Origin: Cyanophora paradoxa
Lineage: Eukaryota > Glaucocystophyceae > Cyanophorales > Cyanophoraceae
NCBI GenBank assembly: GCA_004431415.1
Contig: QPMI01000111.1
Location: 48,018 to 112,017, forward strand
Length of the DNA stretch: 64,000 bases
Direction of reading: 5' to 3'
The notes below the pieces were generated by a model. It made no database searches. It worked only from the letters and a program-made list of their open reading frames with translations, and was not told the DNA's origin. Numbering within the stretch: position 1 is the stretch's first letter; every line of letters starts with the position of its first letter. Positions 61,361 to 64,000 of the stretch are shown here, one piece after another. The position numbers and the translations under genes are program-made.

Positions 61361-61428
61361 GGCGCCAAGTCCAAGTCCTTTTTTACGGGCGAGGCCTGGG
61401 CCGGGGCCAGGGCCGAGTCCAACTCCGT

Positions 61429-61472
61429 GACGTAAATGACGCTGACGTAAATGACGCGGACGTAAATGACGC
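61429..61472. promoter_or_regulatory. Triplet of GACGTAAATGACGC boxes
   Basis: Three copies at 61429-61442, 61444-61457 and 61459-61472, spaced exactly 15 bases apart, between divergent genes. Same box as in the inverted repeat, here without the 50-base block. It suits an origin-type or promoter-type protein-binding array. Confidence 0.6.
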
Positions 61473-61597
61473 CGAATTTTCAAGTTGCCCTCACCTGAAA
61501 CTCAGCTGAGCGCTCACCTGACCCTCACCTGAACGGCCTCAAAACCGCAGCCCCGCCGCGCCCTCTCCTCACACTTCAAAGCCAAGAGAAATCAAGA

Positions 61598-61866
61598 ATG
61601 TGCATCCCACGTACTTCACCTGCTGTCTCACCTTCGGCATCTTCGCATACGTCATATACGACGATGAGTTCGACCGAAACACGTTCTACTTCTGCAAGCT
61701 CCTTCGCGACATTTCGTCGGAGCACCGCAAGGGCGATGAGTATGATTGGATTCAACTGCTCCCCCTCAAGAACGAGATCGTACTGTGGAGAGAGAAGTGC
61801 ATTGTAGGCAGGTTCAAGATTAGCTCGATTCGTGTAGCCGTCGTAGAGGATCTGATGGTGAATTGA
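61598..61866 (+). CDS. Small viral protein (about 88 residues)
   Basis: The coding frame reads TYFTCCLTFGIFAYVIYDDE, then FDRNTFYFCKLLRDISSEHR, YDWIQLLPLKNEIVLWREKC, and ends RVAVVEDLMVN. It has no ATG of its own; the ATG at 61598 is one base out of phase, so a slip near the start is likely. Composition is unlike the GC-driven frames around it. No family recognised. It is flanked on both sides by TCACCTGA words. Confidence 0.55.
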
Positions 61867-61935
61867 ACACGTGTTTTACCTGAATCACCTGAGCGCTCAC
61901 CCGAGGTCAGCTGAAGTCGGGTGGGGCGCCCTTAA

Positions 61936-61946
61936 ATATTTTCTAG
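61936..61946 (+). promoter_or_regulatory. ATATTTTCTAG box
   Basis: 35 bases upstream of the ATG at 61982. Confidence 0.5.
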
Positions 61947-61981
61947 CGCTAGGCTGAAGCACACTCTAAGCTAACGCAAAC

Positions 61982-62762
61982 ATGGCCACCGTCCGCAACG
62001 CCAACGAGATCGACCCGCCAAGCTCGCCTTCGAGATCGACGCCACCGCCGCATCAAGGCCAAGTACGACGGCCTGCAGGGCCTCATGATGTACGCGCCGC
62101 CCATGGTCACGATCAACCCGTGCATCAACACAGAGCAAGGCAAGGCGTGGAGCGACGAGAAGAAGGCCTTCGTCATGGAAGAAAACGGCGGATTTTACAC
62201 GCTGGACCTCACCGATCTCAGCGCCGTCGACGGCCAGACGAACCCAGCCGCGGACGAGTTCCTCAAGCTGCTGGAGGCCCTGGACGCGAAATTCTGCGAG
62301 TTCGTGCAGCAGAACCAGGCCAAGCTCAAGGTCTCGCCCGGCCGCTCCCTCTCCAAGGATCAGATCTCGGTGCTGCAGACCCCCAGCGTGCGCATCAAGG
62401 TCGACAAGGAGTCGGGCCAGGCCTTCTACAAGTACCTCAACATGCGCATCCGCACCCAGACGATGGCGGGCAAGCGCAAGACCGTGCCCGTCGTCGACAT
62501 GTCCAACTACCTCATCACCGAGCGCGCCACCATCGGCACCGGAGACCTGGTGGCGGCGCTCATTAAAATCGACACCGCCTACGCCATCCCCGAGGGCAAG
62601 TTCGGCCTCAAGTGGTCCTTCCTCGCCGTGCAGCAGTGCAAGGTCGGCGCCTTTCGCTTCGCCGGGCGCGCCCCCGAGCTGGCCTTCAAGCCCTACGACA
62701 ACGAGGCCGATTTCGAGCCCTACCTAAACCCCGAGTCTATGTACGCAGCCCCCATGCAGTAG
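61982..62762 (+). pseudogene. DUF5871-like protein of giant-virus relatives, N-terminal frameshift
   Basis: Starts MATVRNANEIDPP; slips near 62021 and 62052, then stays open to 62762. Family-like landmarks in order: LMMYAPPMVTINPC, FLKLLEALDAKFCEFVQQN, LQTPSVRIKVDKESGQAFYK, PVVDMSNYLITE, TIGTGDLVAALIKIDTAYAI, PEGKFGLKWSFLAVQQCKV. This spacing, ending in a GKFGLxW-Q block, matches my recollection of DUF5871, a conserved nucleocytoplasmic virus protein whose exact function I do not know. Length about 260 residues is near the family norm. Family assignment is from pattern memory, not a search. Confidence 0.65.
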
Positions 62763-62815
62763 CTCGGACGAATAAATTGTGAATTTTTGGTGCAATTGAT
62801 TACACGCGTTTACAC

Positions 62816-63606
62816 TCAAAGGCCGTTGAACTTGCCGCCCACCGCCCTGGGCTCCGCCGCCGTCGAGGCCGCCGCCTCCGTCACCTCCTTCATTACCTCC
62901 GGGTTCGCGTTCGCCGCGTGCACCGCCAGCACCGTCTGCACCAGGCCATCCCCAGGCGCGCCTCGGGCCCCAGGGTCACGTAGCGCGAGTACTTGATCAC
63001 CAGCTCCTCTAAGATCGGCTGCACCTGGTCCATCGAAGAGAGCGTCGCCTGCCCGAGCCCGTCGAGCTTCAGGCCGATCGGATCGTACGCCTTGTTCAGG
63101 TGCTCCAGCGAGTGCATGCCGCGATCAGAAAGAGGCGCGCCGCCTCCAGCGAACCCCGCGTGCTCAGCTCGCGCTGAATCTCCTCGTACTCTTCCTTCAG
63201 CTCGTCCAGCGGCGTGGCCAGCTCAGCTTCTTCGTGGACGTAAGCTCGCCCCCGAACGAGCGCGTACTGCGCATCTGTCGCAGGACCTGCTTCTTCTCGT
63301 CCACGTCCACCTGCGCCTCGTCCCGCGGCCGCTCCTGCAGGTCGATTCCCAGCGCCTTTTTCACGCTCTGCTCCTTCTTCTTCGTCATTTCGATGTGCTC
63401 CTGCACGCTGAAGCCCGCGCCCTTGCTCGGCGCCGTCGGCGGCACCGCGGGCCCGTCGCCCGGCAGCGCCATCCTGTCGGCCTTCGCGCCTTCTCCCCCT
63501 TTTCCTTGCCTCCTTCGCGGGCGGCCTTCTTCCGGGCTGCGGGATTCCACGGGTTCGGCCCGTCCACGGCCAGCGCCTCGAAGCCAAGCATCGCCGAGGG
63601 GTCCAT
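62816..63606 (-). pseudogene. DUF5767-like viral structural protein, frameshifted
   Basis: Starts MDPSAMLGFEALAVDGPNPW. Coding pieces in successive frames: FSVQEHIEMTKKKEQSVKKA, KKQVLRQMRSTRSFGGELTS, LDELKEEYEEIQRELSTRGS, SLEHLNKAYDPIGLKLDGL, VQPILEELVIKYSRYVTLGP, then a tail ending GGKFNGL at 62816. The LNKxYDPIGLKLDG and ILEELxxKY blocks match what I recall of DUF5767 proteins in giant viruses and relatives. Slips occur near 63500, 63240, 63120 and 62950. It is convergent with the DUF5871-like gene, 53 bases apart. Confidence 0.65.
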
Positions 63607-63619
63607 CCTTTACGCTGCC

Positions 63620-63632
63620 CTTAGAAATATTT
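63620..63632 (-). promoter_or_regulatory. AAATATTTCTAAG box
   Basis: 13 bases upstream of the ATG at 63606, overlapping the end of the next gene to the right. Confidence 0.5.
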
Positions 63633-63947
63633 TTCACTCGAGGTCAGCTCGACGAAGAGCTCGATGTAAAGCAGAGCTTCTCGCGCAGCTCGGGCCCGCT
63701 GCGTAGAAGAGCGAGCGCACGCCGAGGCGTACTCTGCGGCAGCCTCTCGAAAACCGAGTCGTCCTTCGCCTTGATCAATTCCGCCTCCGCGTTGATGTGC
63801 CTGACAGAACGATGACCGCGTGGCCCGATGCCGCGCAGCGACTGATCTGCGCCCGCACCCCGGCTCCTTGGCTCCGGCTCCAGCAGGTCGAGAAGCGGCC
63901 CAGCGCGCCTCGATTTGCTCGCCCAGCGTCGCCTCCGTCGCAGCCAT
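63621..63947 (-). pseudogene. Unassigned viral protein, probably frameshifted
   Basis: MAATEATLGEQIEARWAASR starts in a clean ATG context with an AATTTCTGAAG sequence about 10 bases upstream. The middle is better in another frame (HINAEAELIKAKDDSVFERL), and the end returns to REALLYIELFVELTSSEKYF. No family. It continues the minus-strand run toward the right edge. Confidence 0.45.
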
Positions 63948-64000
63948 GCTACGCGTGCTTCAGAAATTAGCGTCCGCGCTGCCGCTGCGCTGCGCTGCCG

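Larger units (their letters stand above)
48941..64000. mobile_element. Endogenous double-stranded DNA virus segment, continuing past the right edge
   Basis: Genes here lack introns, are tightly packed on both strands, and include virus-type proteins: YqaJ exonuclease, herpes-type origin-binding helicase, DUF5871-like and DUF5767-like proteins. They share an upstream TTTTCTAAG-like box and palindromic 3' elements absent from the host part. Many genes are broken by one-base slips. The gene set points to the nucleocytoplasmic/polinton-like virus world. No major capsid protein, packaging ATPase, integrase or DNA polymerase is visible within the window, so the lineage cannot be fixed. Confidence 0.85.

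Overview
The window reads as nuclear DNA of a GC-rich unicellular alga. Host genes are split by many introns of about 45-70 bases, almost pure C/G runs on the coding strand, mostly GT-AG with some GC-AG. The genes are eukaryotic: a soluble adenylyl cyclase-like protein, an RWP-RK transcription factor (a green-lineage and algal family), dynactin p62, mitochondrial PGP phosphatase and an MFSD4-like transporter. GC-rich mini-introns with GC donors, abundant short palindromes and resident small DNA viruses suit a haptophyte best. That assignment is inference; a pelagophyte or another GC-rich alga is not excluded.

Layout. 1-5.4 kb: dispersed and tandem repeats with no supported gene. 5.5-12.8 kb (minus): one long multi-exon ADCY10-like gene. 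12.8-26.8 kb: repeat-dominated, holding an unassigned spliced gene (about 15.1-17 kb), a zinc-finger fragment, two GC minisatellites and a 2.56-kb palindrome. 26.8-36.7 kb: retroelement and transposon territory, with a LINE tail, a truncated Fanzor (eukaryotic TnpB) gene beside a tandem array, and a nearly intact APE/RT/RNase H LINE. 36.7-39.5 kb: repeats. 39.5-48.5 kb: four packed host genes (RWP-RK, GEP4-type phosphatase, DCTN4, MFSD4-like). 48.9-64 kb and beyond the right edge: an endogenous double-stranded DNA virus.

The viral segment has a replication block on the left: a YqaJ/lambda-type exonuclease and a herpesvirus origin-binding-protein-like SF2 helicase, with a pair of paralogous unknowns. 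The right block looks structural: several small membrane proteins, a DUF5871-like and a DUF5767-like protein of giant-virus relatives. Between genes lie an inverted-repeat structure carrying repeated GCGTCATTTACGTC boxes (a candidate origin for the helicase), a family of 52-base palindromes at 3' ends (candidate terminators), and a TTTTCTAAG-like box 10-35 bases upstream of most start codons (candidate viral promoter). Many viral frames are broken by one-base slips, often in C/G runs, while the recognised host genes join cleanly through introns. This suggests a decaying insertion, or assembly errors concentrated there. No capsid protein or packaging ATPase is visible; they may lie past the right edge.
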